Below the pieces are notes generated by a model, which had not been told where the DNA came from, ran no database searches, and saw nothing but the letters and a program-made list of their open reading frames with translations. A DNA stretch of 64,000 nt, from positions 496,001-560,000 of the forward strand of contig NZ_AWFD01000001.1 of assembly GCF_000682735.1 (NCBI RefSeq), read 5' to 3'. This document shows, piece after piece, positions 1-6,220 of the stretch (position 1 is its first letter; every line of letters begins with the position of its first letter). The translations under genes and the position numbers were made by a program. This stretch comes from Hyphomonas sp. CY54-11-8. Lineage in GTDB: Bacteria > Pseudomonadota > Alphaproteobacteria > Caulobacterales > Hyphomonadaceae.

Positions 1-91
1 ACAGCGCATTCAGCGCATCCGGGCGGTTCATCTGGATCACGGCAACGCCGGTATCCTCGTCGAACTCTGTCAGAAGTGTTTCGTAGGGCAT
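1..91 (-). CDS. Enoyl-CoA hydratase/isomerase, N-terminal fragment
   Basis: The first 30 codons are readable from an ATG at 91 leftwards before the window ends. They contain the crotonase start pattern: a short strand followed by QMNRPDALNAL, the usual first substrate-binding segment of enoyl-CoA hydratases. Members hydrate trans-2-enoyl-CoA in fatty-acid beta-oxidation or related CoA pathways in the cytoplasm. The rest of the gene, including the oxyanion-hole glycines and catalytic Glu, lies outside, so exact specificity cannot be judged. It is transcribed away from the ABC1 kinase gene. Confidence 0.75.
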   Translation of the reverse strand, partial: MPYETLLTEFDEDTGVAVIQMNRPDALNAL

Positions 92-367
92 GGAAAGGGT
101 ATCCTTTCGGTGGCCGCGAACTGTCCTCAGGACAGCACAAGGGCCCAGTATGAGAGTATCTTGGTTAAGAAGGGATTGGCATGGCCGGACGCGCCGGCGG
201 GTACCTCTTGTGGTTAACCGTGCATTACAGGCCGGTCATGAATTCGAGCGGCGCGCTATAACGCCGCCTGATGGGCTTGTCACCCCGTGGAGTCAGAAAG
301 CTGTTGAGACCTGTATTCTGGCCTGCGGCGCCGCAAACCCTGTGCCAGTCTCGTGCGTACACTCTAT
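92..367. other. Divergent intergenic region with a small hairpin
   Basis: These 276 bases separate the enoyl-CoA hydratase and the ABC1-kinase gene and should hold both promoters. I see no gene. An inverted repeat GCGGCG / CGCCGC (248-253 and 262-267) encloses a CGCTATAA loop, so a TATAA-like element sits inside a potential hairpin. No clear -35 partner is visible. Two TTAA-containing stretches occur near 164 and 212, but they lack the spacing of a full CtrA site. Confidence 0.3.
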
Positions 368-1741
368 ATGAGTGACATGAGCGACACGCCTGACCGCCCG
401 CAAGATCCTGAACGCAACCGCCTGACCGGGCGCCTCAGCCGTACGGCAAAGGTTGGCGCGAACCTGTCCGGGGCAGGGCTGACCTTCGCCGCGCAGAGCC
501 TGTTCGGCGGCGACCAGGGCGACGAGAAGATCGCCCGCGCGCTGGCCGCCGCGCTCGGCAAGTCCAAAGGCCCGCTGATGAAAGTGGCGCAGATGCTTTC
601 CACCGTGCCGGACCTGTTGCCGGAGAAATACGCTGCCGAATTCGCGCAGCTTCAGGCCGAGGCGCCGGCCATGGGCTGGCCCTTTGTGCGCAGGCGCATG
701 CGGGCGGAGCTTGGTGGGGACTGGCAGGGCAGGTTCGCGACGTTCGGGCAAGAGGCCTCTCACGCTGCCTCGCTGGGGCAAGTGCACGCGGCAACACTGC
801 ATGATGGGCGCAAGGTTGCCTGCAAGCTGCAATATCCGGACATGGCCAGCGCCGTAGAGAGCGATGTCGGCCAGCTGAAGACGGTGCTCGGCCTGTTCAA
901 GCGCATGGACGGCTCGATCGACCCGACCGCCATGGTGGAGGAGATCACCGACCGCTTGCGCGAGGAGCTCGATTATGCCCGCGAGGCCAAGCATATGGAG
1001 CTCTACGCCCTGATGCTGGCGGGGAAGGACTTCGTGCAGGTGCCGGAACCAGTAGAGGACCTTTCCACCGACCGCCTGCTCACCATGACCTGGCTGACCG
1101 GCCAGCGCCTCACCGCTTTCGAGGACGCGCCTCAGGCGACGCGCAATCATATCGCCGAAATGCTGTTCTGGACCTGGTGGGGGCCGTTCAACTCTCACGC
1201 CGTGATCCATGGCGACCCGCATCTCGGCAATTACCAGGTGACAGGGGAGGGCACAGGGCTGAACCTGCTCGACTTCGGCTGCATCCGCATCTTCCCGCCA
1301 ACCTTTGTCGAAGGCGTGGTCGATCTCTACCGCGCCCTCCAGCGGGATGACTTCGATGCGGCCTATGCCGCTTATGAAAAGTGGGGCTTTGTCGGCCTTT
1401 CGAAAGAGCTGGTCGAGGTGCTGAACATCTGGGCGCGCTTTATCTATGGCCCGCTGCTGGACGACCGCGTGCGTTCTGTCGCCGATGGGGTCACCGCCGG
1501 GGAGTATGGCCGCAAGGAGGCCTTCACGGTCCGCAAGCTGCTCAAGGAAAAAGGCCCGGTGAAGATCCCGCGCGAGTTCGTCTTCATGGACCGGGCCGCC
1601 ATCGGCCTCGGCGCCGCCTATCTGCGCCTTGGCGCAGAGCTCAATTATTGCCGCCTGTTCGAAGAGAGCCTCGAAGGCTTCTCGGTGGAGACTGTTGCAA
1701 AAAGACAGGCCGACGCGCTGGCAGCGGTCGGCCTGAACTGA
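368..1741 (+). CDS. ABC1/UbiB (AarF) family atypical protein kinase
   Basis: A protein of 457 residues with the marks of the ABC1/ADCK/UbiB family: the KxxQ-type segment KGPLMKVAQ (67-75), an AASLGQVH nucleotide-binding loop (133-140), a Lys at 153, the catalytic HGDPHLGN (281-288) and LDFG (301-304). Family members support ubiquinone biosynthesis or related lipid homeostasis as ATPases or atypical kinases. No membrane helix is obvious at the C-terminus, unlike true UbiB, so it is probably one of the stand-alone ABC1 paralogues. The start at ATG 368 is uncertain: GTG 353 and ATG 377 are in frame and none has a strong ribosome site. Confidence 0.85.
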   Translation: MSDMSDTPDRPQDPERNRLTGRLSRTAKVGANLSGAGLTFAAQSLFGGDQGDEKIARALAAALGKSKGPLMKVAQMLSTVPDLLPEKYAAEFAQLQAEAPAMGWPFVRRRMRAELGGDWQGRFATFGQEASHAASLGQVHAATLHDGRKVACKLQYPDMASAVESDVGQLKTVLGLFKRMDGSIDPTAMVEEITDRLREELDYAREAKHMELYALMLAGKDFVQVPEPVEDLSTDRLLTMTWLTGQRLTAFEDAPQATRNHIAEMLFWTWWGPFNSHAVIHGDPHLGNYQVTGEGTGLNLLDFGCIRIFPPTFVEGVVDLYRALQRDDFDAAYAAYEKWGFVGLSKELVEVLNIWARFIYGPLLDDRVRSVADGVTAGEYGRKEAFTVRKLLKEKGPVKIPREFVFMDRAAIGLGAAYLRLGAELNYCRLFEESLEGFSVETVAKRQADALAAVGLN

Positions 1742-1759
1742 AGCTTGTGGGCGAGGGCC

Positions 1760-3034
1760 CTAGTTCATCTTGAATTTGATCGGGATCGATTTCGGGCCGG
1801 AGACGAAGTTCGCCTGGACGCGGCTCGGTTTGCCGTTCAGTTCGACCGACTGGAGGCGCGGCAGTAGCTCTTCCCACAGGATGCGCATTTCCATCCGGCC
1901 GAGGTGCTGGCCGAGGCAGACATGCGCGCCATAGCCGAAGGCGACGTGCTTGTTCGGTGTGCGGTCGATCTTGAAGGAATAGGGATCGTCGAACACATCC
2001 TCATCGCGGTTGCCGGACGGATAGGACAGGAACAGCCAGTCATTTTTCTTGATCTGCTTGCCGGCGACCTCGGTGTCTGCGGTGGCGGTGCGCATGAAGT
2101 GTTTCACGGGCGTTTCCCAGCGGATGGATTCTTCCACCATGGACGGGATCAGCGAGAGATCGTCCTTCAGTTTACGGAACTGGTCCTGGTTCTCGGCAAG
2201 GGCCCAGAGCGCGCCGCCGGTCGTGTTGGACGTCGTGTCATGTCCGGCCGTGGCGGCGATGATATAGTAGGACATGGCTTCGAGGTGGCCGAGCGGCTTG
2301 CCATAGACTTCGCCGTTCGCGATCACGCTGGCGAGGTCTTCGCGCGGGTTCTTGCGGCGGTCTTCGGTCATCTCCACGAAATAGGTGAAGAAGTCTGCGA
2401 CAGTGGCCTGGATGTTGGCGAGGCCGGTATCGGAGTCGGTGACTTCTGCGCCGGAACGGTTCACTTCCGGATCCTGCGCGCCGAACAATTCCTGCGTCAG
2501 TTTCAGCATGCGCGGCTCGTCGATCTCCGGCACGCCCAGCACTTCCATGATGACGTGCAGAGGATAGAGGAAAGCCACGTCGCGGGCGAAGTCGCACTCA
2601 GTGCCCTTGTCGGCCATCTTGTCGATGAAGCCGCGGGCGATCTCGCGGATGCGGTCTTCCAGCTTGCGGAGGTTCTGCGGCATGAACCAGGCCTGCGTCA
2701 GGCGGCGGTACTGCATGTGGTCCGGATTATCCATCTGCACCAGCGAGCGGAGCAGGTTGGGCGAGCCGCCCATCATCTCGCGGACCTTCTTGTCGGTCTC
2801 GATATTGGTCAGCGTCGCCGAGCGGTCTTCATTGTGGAAGAGGTCGTTCTGCTTCTCGATGTTCTGGATGTCGGCATGTTTGCTGACCACCCAGAATGGA
2901 TCGAAGCCCTCGATCTCGGCGACATCCAGCGGCGCGTTCTTGCGCAGCCAGGCAAAGGCCTCGTGCGAGCGATCCCAGTCGGCATAGGCCTTCGGATCGA
3001 CAACGGCTTCGGCGATATGGGCGGGTATGGTCAT
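1760..3034 (-). CDS. Cytochrome P450
   Basis: A complete bacterial soluble P450 of 424 residues. It carries the I-helix oxygen-binding motif AGHDTTS (263-269), the K-helix ExxR as EESIR (301-305), and the heme-ligand loop FGYGAHVCLG (366-375) with Cys373. It would insert one oxygen atom into a hydrophobic substrate, using electrons from a ferredoxin or similar carrier. The start is ATG 3034 because GGAGGAAA lies just upstream; a longer in-frame reading to 3091 would cover the shared promoter. It is divergent from a TetR regulator followed by a rubredoxin, which suggests local substrate-controlled expression. The substrate cannot be told from sequence; actinobacterial CYP125/CYP142-type sterol or alkane enzymes are loose relatives. 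Confidence 0.93.
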   Translation of the reverse strand: MTIPAHIAEAVVDPKAYADWDRSHEAFAWLRKNAPLDVAEIEGFDPFWVVSKHADIQNIEKQNDLFHNEDRSATLTNIETDKKVREMMGGSPNLLRSLVQMDNPDHMQYRRLTQAWFMPQNLRKLEDRIREIARGFIDKMADKGTECDFARDVAFLYPLHVIMEVLGVPEIDEPRMLKLTQELFGAQDPEVNRSGAEVTDSDTGLANIQATVADFFTYFVEMTEDRRKNPREDLASVIANGEVYGKPLGHLEAMSYYIIAATAGHDTTSNTTGGALWALAENQDQFRKLKDDLSLIPSMVEESIRWETPVKHFMRTATADTEVAGKQIKKNDWLFLSYPSGNRDEDVFDDPYSFKIDRTPNKHVAFGYGAHVCLGQHLGRMEMRILWEELLPRLQSVELNGKPSRVQANFVSGPKSIPIKFKMN

Positions 3035-3085
3035 GCTTTCCTCCGGTGGTGGGAGCAGCTCCCGGCTCCCGGTTGGAACAGCATT

Positions 3086-3121
3086 TAACATATACTTGCT
3101 ATACAGCCAACAAATATGTTA
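3086..3121. promoter_or_regulatory. Candidate TetR operator (inverted repeat)
   Basis: The arms TAACATAT (3086-3093) and ATATGTTA (3114-3121) form an 8-base perfect inverted repeat with a 20-base spacer between the divergent P450 and TetR genes. The right arm overlaps an upstream in-frame ATG of the regulator (3116), which favours the downstream start at 3131. A TetR dimer binding here could repress both directions. This is inferred from position and symmetry only. Confidence 0.45.
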
Positions 3122-3130
3122 GGCGGTATT

Positions 3131-3784
3131 ATGTCCCAAGCGTCCACAGCCTCATCGACCGATCCTGCCGCCGCCCAGGGCGGACGGCTCACGCAGGCTG
3201 AGCGGCGTGAACGGTCCGAACAGGAATTGCTGGAAGCGACGATGCGGGTCGTGTCCGCCAACGGTGTGGCAGCCGCGACGTTTGATGCGATCGGCAAGGA
3301 GGCGGGCTATTCCCGCGGCCTCGTCACGCAGCGCTTCGGGTCCAAGGACGGGCTGATCCGCAGTCTCATCGCTGCCCTGCACGGCTGGCAGCGCGAAGCG
3401 CTGGAGGCGGCAGACGTGGAGCGCATGGATGGCCTCGCGGCCCTGTGCGCCTTTGTCGAGCTGCACTGCCGGTCGCTGGACGGGCGGGAAGAAGACAAGG
3501 CCTATTACATGCTGCTGGCCGCAGCAGTTGCCGACCGGCTGGAAACCCGCGCGGCCTTCGCCGAGTCCCACGAGGTGGAACGCGTGCTGATCCGCAGCCT
3601 CATTGAGCGCGGGCAAGCCGAAGGCAGCATCCGCAAAGATGCCGACGCCGACGCGACCGCCCTGATGGCGGGCTGCGCGCTGATCGGCATTCGCATGCAG
3701 AACATGATCGACCCGGGCACGGACATCGCACCCATCAAGGATGCGCTGGTCCAGTCATTGCGCGCGCGCCTGGCACCGGTCTGA
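3131..3784 (+). CDS. TetR/AcrR family transcriptional regulator
   Basis: A 217-residue protein. The N-terminal third reads as a TetR helix-turn-helix (about residues 25-75: a helix, then the FDAIGKEAGYSRGLVTQRFGSKDGL region). The remainder is a helical ligand-binding domain. It faces the P450 gene across a 96-base region containing an inverted repeat, so it probably controls the P450 and itself in response to a small hydrophobic ligand. ATG 3131 has an AGGCGG sequence upstream; ATG 3116 would also be in frame but overlaps the putative operator. The rubredoxin gene follows 14 bases after the stop, indicating co-transcription. Confidence 0.88.
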   Translation: MSQASTASSTDPAAAQGGRLTQAERRERSEQELLEATMRVVSANGVAAATFDAIGKEAGYSRGLVTQRFGSKDGLIRSLIAALHGWQREALEAADVERMDGLAALCAFVELHCRSLDGREEDKAYYMLLAAAVADRLETRAAFAESHEVERVLIRSLIERGQAEGSIRKDADADATALMAGCALIGIRMQNMIDPGTDIAPIKDALVQSLRARLAPV

Positions 3785-3798
3785 GGAGGAGGGAAGGA

Positions 3799-3978
3799 AT
3801 GAGCGAGGCACCTTACAAGGTCTGGCAGTGCCGCACCTGCGGCTACATTTACGAAGAAGAACATGGCGACCCGACAGAAGGGCTGGCGCCCGGCACGCGC
3901 TGGGCCGACATTCCGGAGGATTGGGTCTGCCCGCTCTGCGGCACGCCCAAATCCGATTTCGACATGATCGAGCTCTGA
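3799..3978 (+). CDS. Rubredoxin
   Basis: A 59-residue iron protein with the two rubredoxin knuckles, CRTCGYIY (Cys11, Cys14) and CPLCGTPK (Cys44, Cys47), and the aromatic core residues typical of the fold. It carries one electron on a single Fe(Cys)4 centre and usually donates to alkane hydroxylases or acts in oxygen and peroxide defence. GGAGGAGGG lies upstream of the ATG. It sits 14 bases downstream of the TetR gene and close to the divergent P450, so a role in feeding electrons to a hydroxylase is possible, though P450s normally use ferredoxins. No rubredoxin reductase is in the window. Confidence 0.95.
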   Translation: MSEAPYKVWQCRTCGYIYEEEHGDPTEGLAPGTRWADIPEDWVCPLCGTPKSDFDMIEL

Positions 3979-4064
3979 AGAATAGCGTCAAAACAGGCGA
4001 ATTATTTTCTACACTGAGTAGGACTGCGCAGAAAAATCATCCCCAAAATCAAGTGATATGCGAA

Positions 4065-4086
4065 ATAGTTAATTTGTGTTAACTAT
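4065..4086. promoter_or_regulatory. 22-base palindrome upstream of an exported protein gene
   Basis: ATAGTTAA (4065-4072) and TTAACTAT (4079-4086) are perfect inverted arms around a 6-base spacer. They lie 30 bases before a start codon in an AT-rich stretch (about 3979-4115) that stands out from the GC-rich surroundings. The size and symmetry fit the operator of a dimeric repressor. Its partner protein is unknown. Confidence 0.4.
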
Positions 4087-4115
4087 GTCGAATAAAAAAT
4101 AAGGGAGGAAATATA

Positions 4116-4604
4116 ATGCGTTTGATCCATTCACTGAAAATCACCGGCGTGGCGCTCACCGTCGCGCTGGCGGGCTGTATCACCAGTGCGACCGCACAGG
4201 AGCCGGCCGCAGAGGCTGCCACAGCCGATGATGGTTATCCGCTGGTCAGCGGCGACTTCTGGGAAATCACGGGCGTCGACATCAAACCCGGTGGCGGCCT
4301 CTATTATGCCAACCATCTGGCGGACCGCTGGCGTGCTTCGCAGGAGTTCGCCAAATCGCAGGGCTGGATCAAGGGCTACATGGTCTTCGGCAACTATTAT
4401 AACCGGGCTGGCGAGCCGGACCTTTATCTCGTGACCATCATGGAGAAGATCCCGAGCGGGCCGGAATCCGAAGCGCAGTATGCGGCGTTCCGGGAGTGGG
4501 CCGAAGCGTCTACGGAACAGCTTGTTTCGGAAAATGCCGACCGGGCGGAGTTCCGTGAAATCACCGGAACGACCCTTCTGCAGGAAATGAATTTCCGCGA
4601 CTAG
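4116..4604 (+). CDS. Small exported protein or lipoprotein, function unknown
   Basis: A 162-residue protein with an N-terminal signal: basic start, hydrophobic core, then LAGC (18-21), which could be a lipobox. An AxA-type cleavage site near residue 27 (ATAQ-E) is the alternative. The mature part is rich in aromatic residues (WEITGVDIK, YYANHLADRW, GYMVFGNYYNR) and reads as a compact alpha/beta domain, perhaps of the dimeric ferredoxin-like type; this is a guess. A strong GGGAGGAAA ribosome site precedes the ATG. The AT-rich upstream region with a palindrome suggests regulated expression. A hairpin terminator follows at once, so it is monocistronic. Confidence 0.75.
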   Translation: MRLIHSLKITGVALTVALAGCITSATAQEPAAEAATADDGYPLVSGDFWEITGVDIKPGGGLYYANHLADRWRASQEFAKSQGWIKGYMVFGNYYNRAGEPDLYLVTIMEKIPSGPESEAQYAAFREWAEASTEQLVSENADRAEFREITGTTLLQEMNFRD

Positions 4605-4622
4605 GTTTTGGGCCATCGACAG

Positions 4623-4648
4623 AAGCCGCCGGTTTGCGCCGGCGGCTT
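4623..4648 (+). terminator. Hairpin terminator after the exported protein gene
   Basis: AAGCCGCCGG (4623-4632) and CCGGCGGCTT (4639-4648) make a perfect 10-base stem with a TTTGCG loop, 18 bases after the upstream stop. No T-run follows, as is common for hairpins in this window. Confidence 0.6.
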
Positions 4649-4752
4649 ACCGTTGTCTGCCGTATTTGTGTTCCAGTGTAAGCTTGATCCCCGGGGCCGG
4701 GAGTTCTACGGGTGCGGTTCAATTTGGCATACAGCAGGGACGGGCGACACAA

Positions 4753-5403
4753 GTGACCAGGCTTCGCTCGATGGTCTGGACGGCAATCATTGTCGCCGTC
4801 GCTTACCAGTTCCTGGTCATCCTGCCGGCGATCGTTGTCCATGGCCTGATGCCGGGCATGTCGATCATCACGCTGTCCGGCATTGCCAATGTCCTGACCG
4901 TGATGGCGATCTATGGCTATCTCAAGGTTCAGGGGGTGGCTGACGAAGTGGCCGAGCCCGGCGACATGAACCTGATGATCGTGCTATTCGCCGTCGTGGT
5001 GGCCATGATCGCGGTTGCCCTTGCCACCTTCATGGCTGACCTTCTGGCCACGATGTTCGGACCAGGGGGGCTGAGCGTCAGTGACAGTTTTACGCAACAA
5101 CTGCAGACCGGCCGGCGGGCGGAAATCCTGTTTGCTGTGGTTCTGGTCGCCCCTTTTGCGGAAGAGTTCGTCTATCGAGGGCTGGTCATGGGCGTCCTGC
5201 TCGCCCGCGGCTGGTCGCCGTTTTCAGCAGCAGGCCTCTCGGCCGCGATCTTTGCCATCCAGCATATCCAGTATGGCTGGATCGGCATCCTGATGGTGAT
5301 GATGTACGGCATGGTGCTGGGCCTACTGCGTGTGGCGAGCGGCGGCCTGTTCCTGCCGATCATGGCGCATTTGTTCATCAACCTTATCTCGCTGACGATG
5401 TGA
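4753..5403 (+). CDS. CPBP family intramembrane metalloprotease (Abi/CAAX-like)
   Basis: A hydrophobic protein of about 216 residues with five or six membrane helices. It contains the CPBP signature EEFVYRG (Glu137, Glu138, Arg142), FAIQH (167-171) and a final His in HLFIN (206), which form the metal site of Rce1-like intramembrane proteases. Relatives process membrane proteins, prenylated peptides or bacteriocins; the bacterial substrate is usually unknown. The start is chosen as GTG 4753. ATG 4771 is the first ATG, and a further upstream TTG at 4666 is in frame but lies just after the terminator hairpin. No operon partner is evident. Confidence 0.82.
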   Translation: MTRLRSMVWTAIIVAVAYQFLVILPAIVVHGLMPGMSIITLSGIANVLTVMAIYGYLKVQGVADEVAEPGDMNLMIVLFAVVVAMIAVALATFMADLLATMFGPGGLSVSDSFTQQLQTGRRAEILFAVVLVAPFAEEFVYRGLVMGVLLARGWSPFSAAGLSAAIFAIQHIQYGWIGILMVMMYGMVLGLLRVASGGLFLPIMAHLFINLISLTM

Positions 5404-5474
5404 CGCGCCCAGTGCAGCGCCCCTTCGTTGGGGGAGGGCTGGCAAATCCCGGCGGACAGCGCTAAGCGGTCGCC

Positions 5475-5951
5475 ATGACTGACGATCTTTCACGCAACCA
5501 GACATTCGACCTGCCGGAAGGCTACCAGATGCTGCCCTGGCACCGGGGTTTTGGCCGCCAGGTGGGTCCGCTGTTCGAGAAGCGGGACGAGACGGGCGGC
5601 CTGACCCGCGCCTTCCGTGTCGAGGAGCATCACACCAACGGCATGATGAATGCCCATGGCGGCATGCTCATGACCTTTGCCGACATGGCCTGGGGCGCGG
5701 CGGTGGAGAAGGATGACGACACCTGGTGGGTGACGGTCCGCCTGATGTGCGACTTCCTGTCGGGCGCCAGCATGGGCAGCTTCGTCGAAGGCAAGGGCCA
5801 TGTAATCGGCCGGCAGGACGATGTCTTCACGGTCGAGGGGAAGATCTGGGCCGGTGACAAGCTGCTGATGCGGGGCACGGGCATCTTCAAGGTGATCGAG
5901 CGCCGGGACGGGCAGCAGAAGCCGTTCACACGGCAGGAACAGAACGCCTGA
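5475..5951 (+). CDS. PaaI-type hotdog thioesterase
   Basis: A 158-residue single-hotdog protein. The segment NAHGGMLMTFADMAWG (59-74) matches the PaaI/acyl-CoA thioesterase active-site pattern, with an HGG turn and Asp70 on the central helix as the likely catalytic residue. It would hydrolyse an acyl- or aryl-CoA to free acid and CoA in the cytoplasm. The start ATG 5475 follows GCTAAGCGGTCGCC without a clear ribosome site. It ends 8 bases before the -35 element of the histidine operon and is probably transcribed separately. Confidence 0.82.
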   Translation: MTDDLSRNQTFDLPEGYQMLPWHRGFGRQVGPLFEKRDETGGLTRAFRVEEHHTNGMMNAHGGMLMTFADMAWGAAVEKDDDTWWVTVRLMCDFLSGASMGSFVEGKGHVIGRQDDVFTVEGKIWAGDKLLMRGTGIFKVIERRDGQQKPFTRQEQNA

Positions 5952-5959
5952 GCTTTCGG

Positions 5960-5988
5960 TTGACTTTGCCGGGCCGCCCCCGTATCGG
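5960..5988 (+). promoter_or_regulatory. Sigma-70-type promoter of the histidine operon
   Basis: TTGACT (5960-5965) and TATCGG (5983-5988) are separated by 17 bases. Transcription should begin near 5991-5996, only a few bases before the leader peptide ATG at 5999. The leader mRNA would therefore be leaderless or nearly so, which fits the absence of a ribosome-binding site. Confidence 0.55.
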
Positions 5989-5998
5989 CCATTTCGTA

Positions 5999-6037
5999 AT
6001 GAACACTGCACTGAACCACCATCACCATCATTCGTGA
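5999..6037 (+). CDS. hisL: Histidine operon leader peptide
   Basis: A 12-codon open frame encodes MNTALNHHHHHS and stops at TGA 6035-6037. Five consecutive His codons (CAC CAT CAC CAT CAT, 6017-6031) lie directly upstream of hisS-hisZ-hisG, the context expected of a his attenuator leader. Ribosomes short of His-tRNA should stall here and change the folding of the downstream RNA. A promoter with its expected start a few bases upstream implies leaderless translation. A chance run of five His codons at this exact location is very unlikely, but the mechanism itself is inferred. Confidence 0.8.
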   Translation: MNTALNHHHHHS

Positions 6038-6136
6038 CGCGCCGACGAGGCGCGAACCGATCCGGCTGCGCCTCTGCTAAAGTGTTCCCCCGAAGAACCA
6101 GACCAGACGAGGCAGGCCACCGCCGGGGCGTGCCTG
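6038..6136 (+). promoter_or_regulatory. Candidate his attenuator: mutually exclusive hairpins
   Basis: Right after the hisL stop, CGCGCC (6038-6043) can pair with GGCGCG (6049-6054). The overlapping segment GAGGCGC (6047-6053) can instead pair with GCGCCTC (6068-6074), so the two hairpins exclude each other. A further stem AGGCAgGCC / GGCgTGCCT (6110-6118 with 6127-6135, one mismatch) could be a late terminator-like element. Its AGGC part, with the base before it, may also compete for 6070-6074. No U-run follows, so transcription attenuation by a classic terminator is not proven; Rho or translational control are alternatives. Confidence 0.5.
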
Positions 6137-6220
6137 ATGTTGACGTGTCGCCTTCCAATCCGGACCAGCACCGACTATGCGGTGCGCAAACACGACTAAG
6201 AGCGACCCCAAGAGCGAAAC

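Noticed and set aside
293-1222. Long minus-strand frame opposite the ABC1 kinase gene
   Set aside because: It mirrors the real gene's codon structure; the plus-strand protein has all family motifs and this frame has none.
1904-3088. Long plus-strand frame opposite the P450 gene
   Set aside because: A by-product of GC-rich codon use; the minus strand carries intact P450 signatures.
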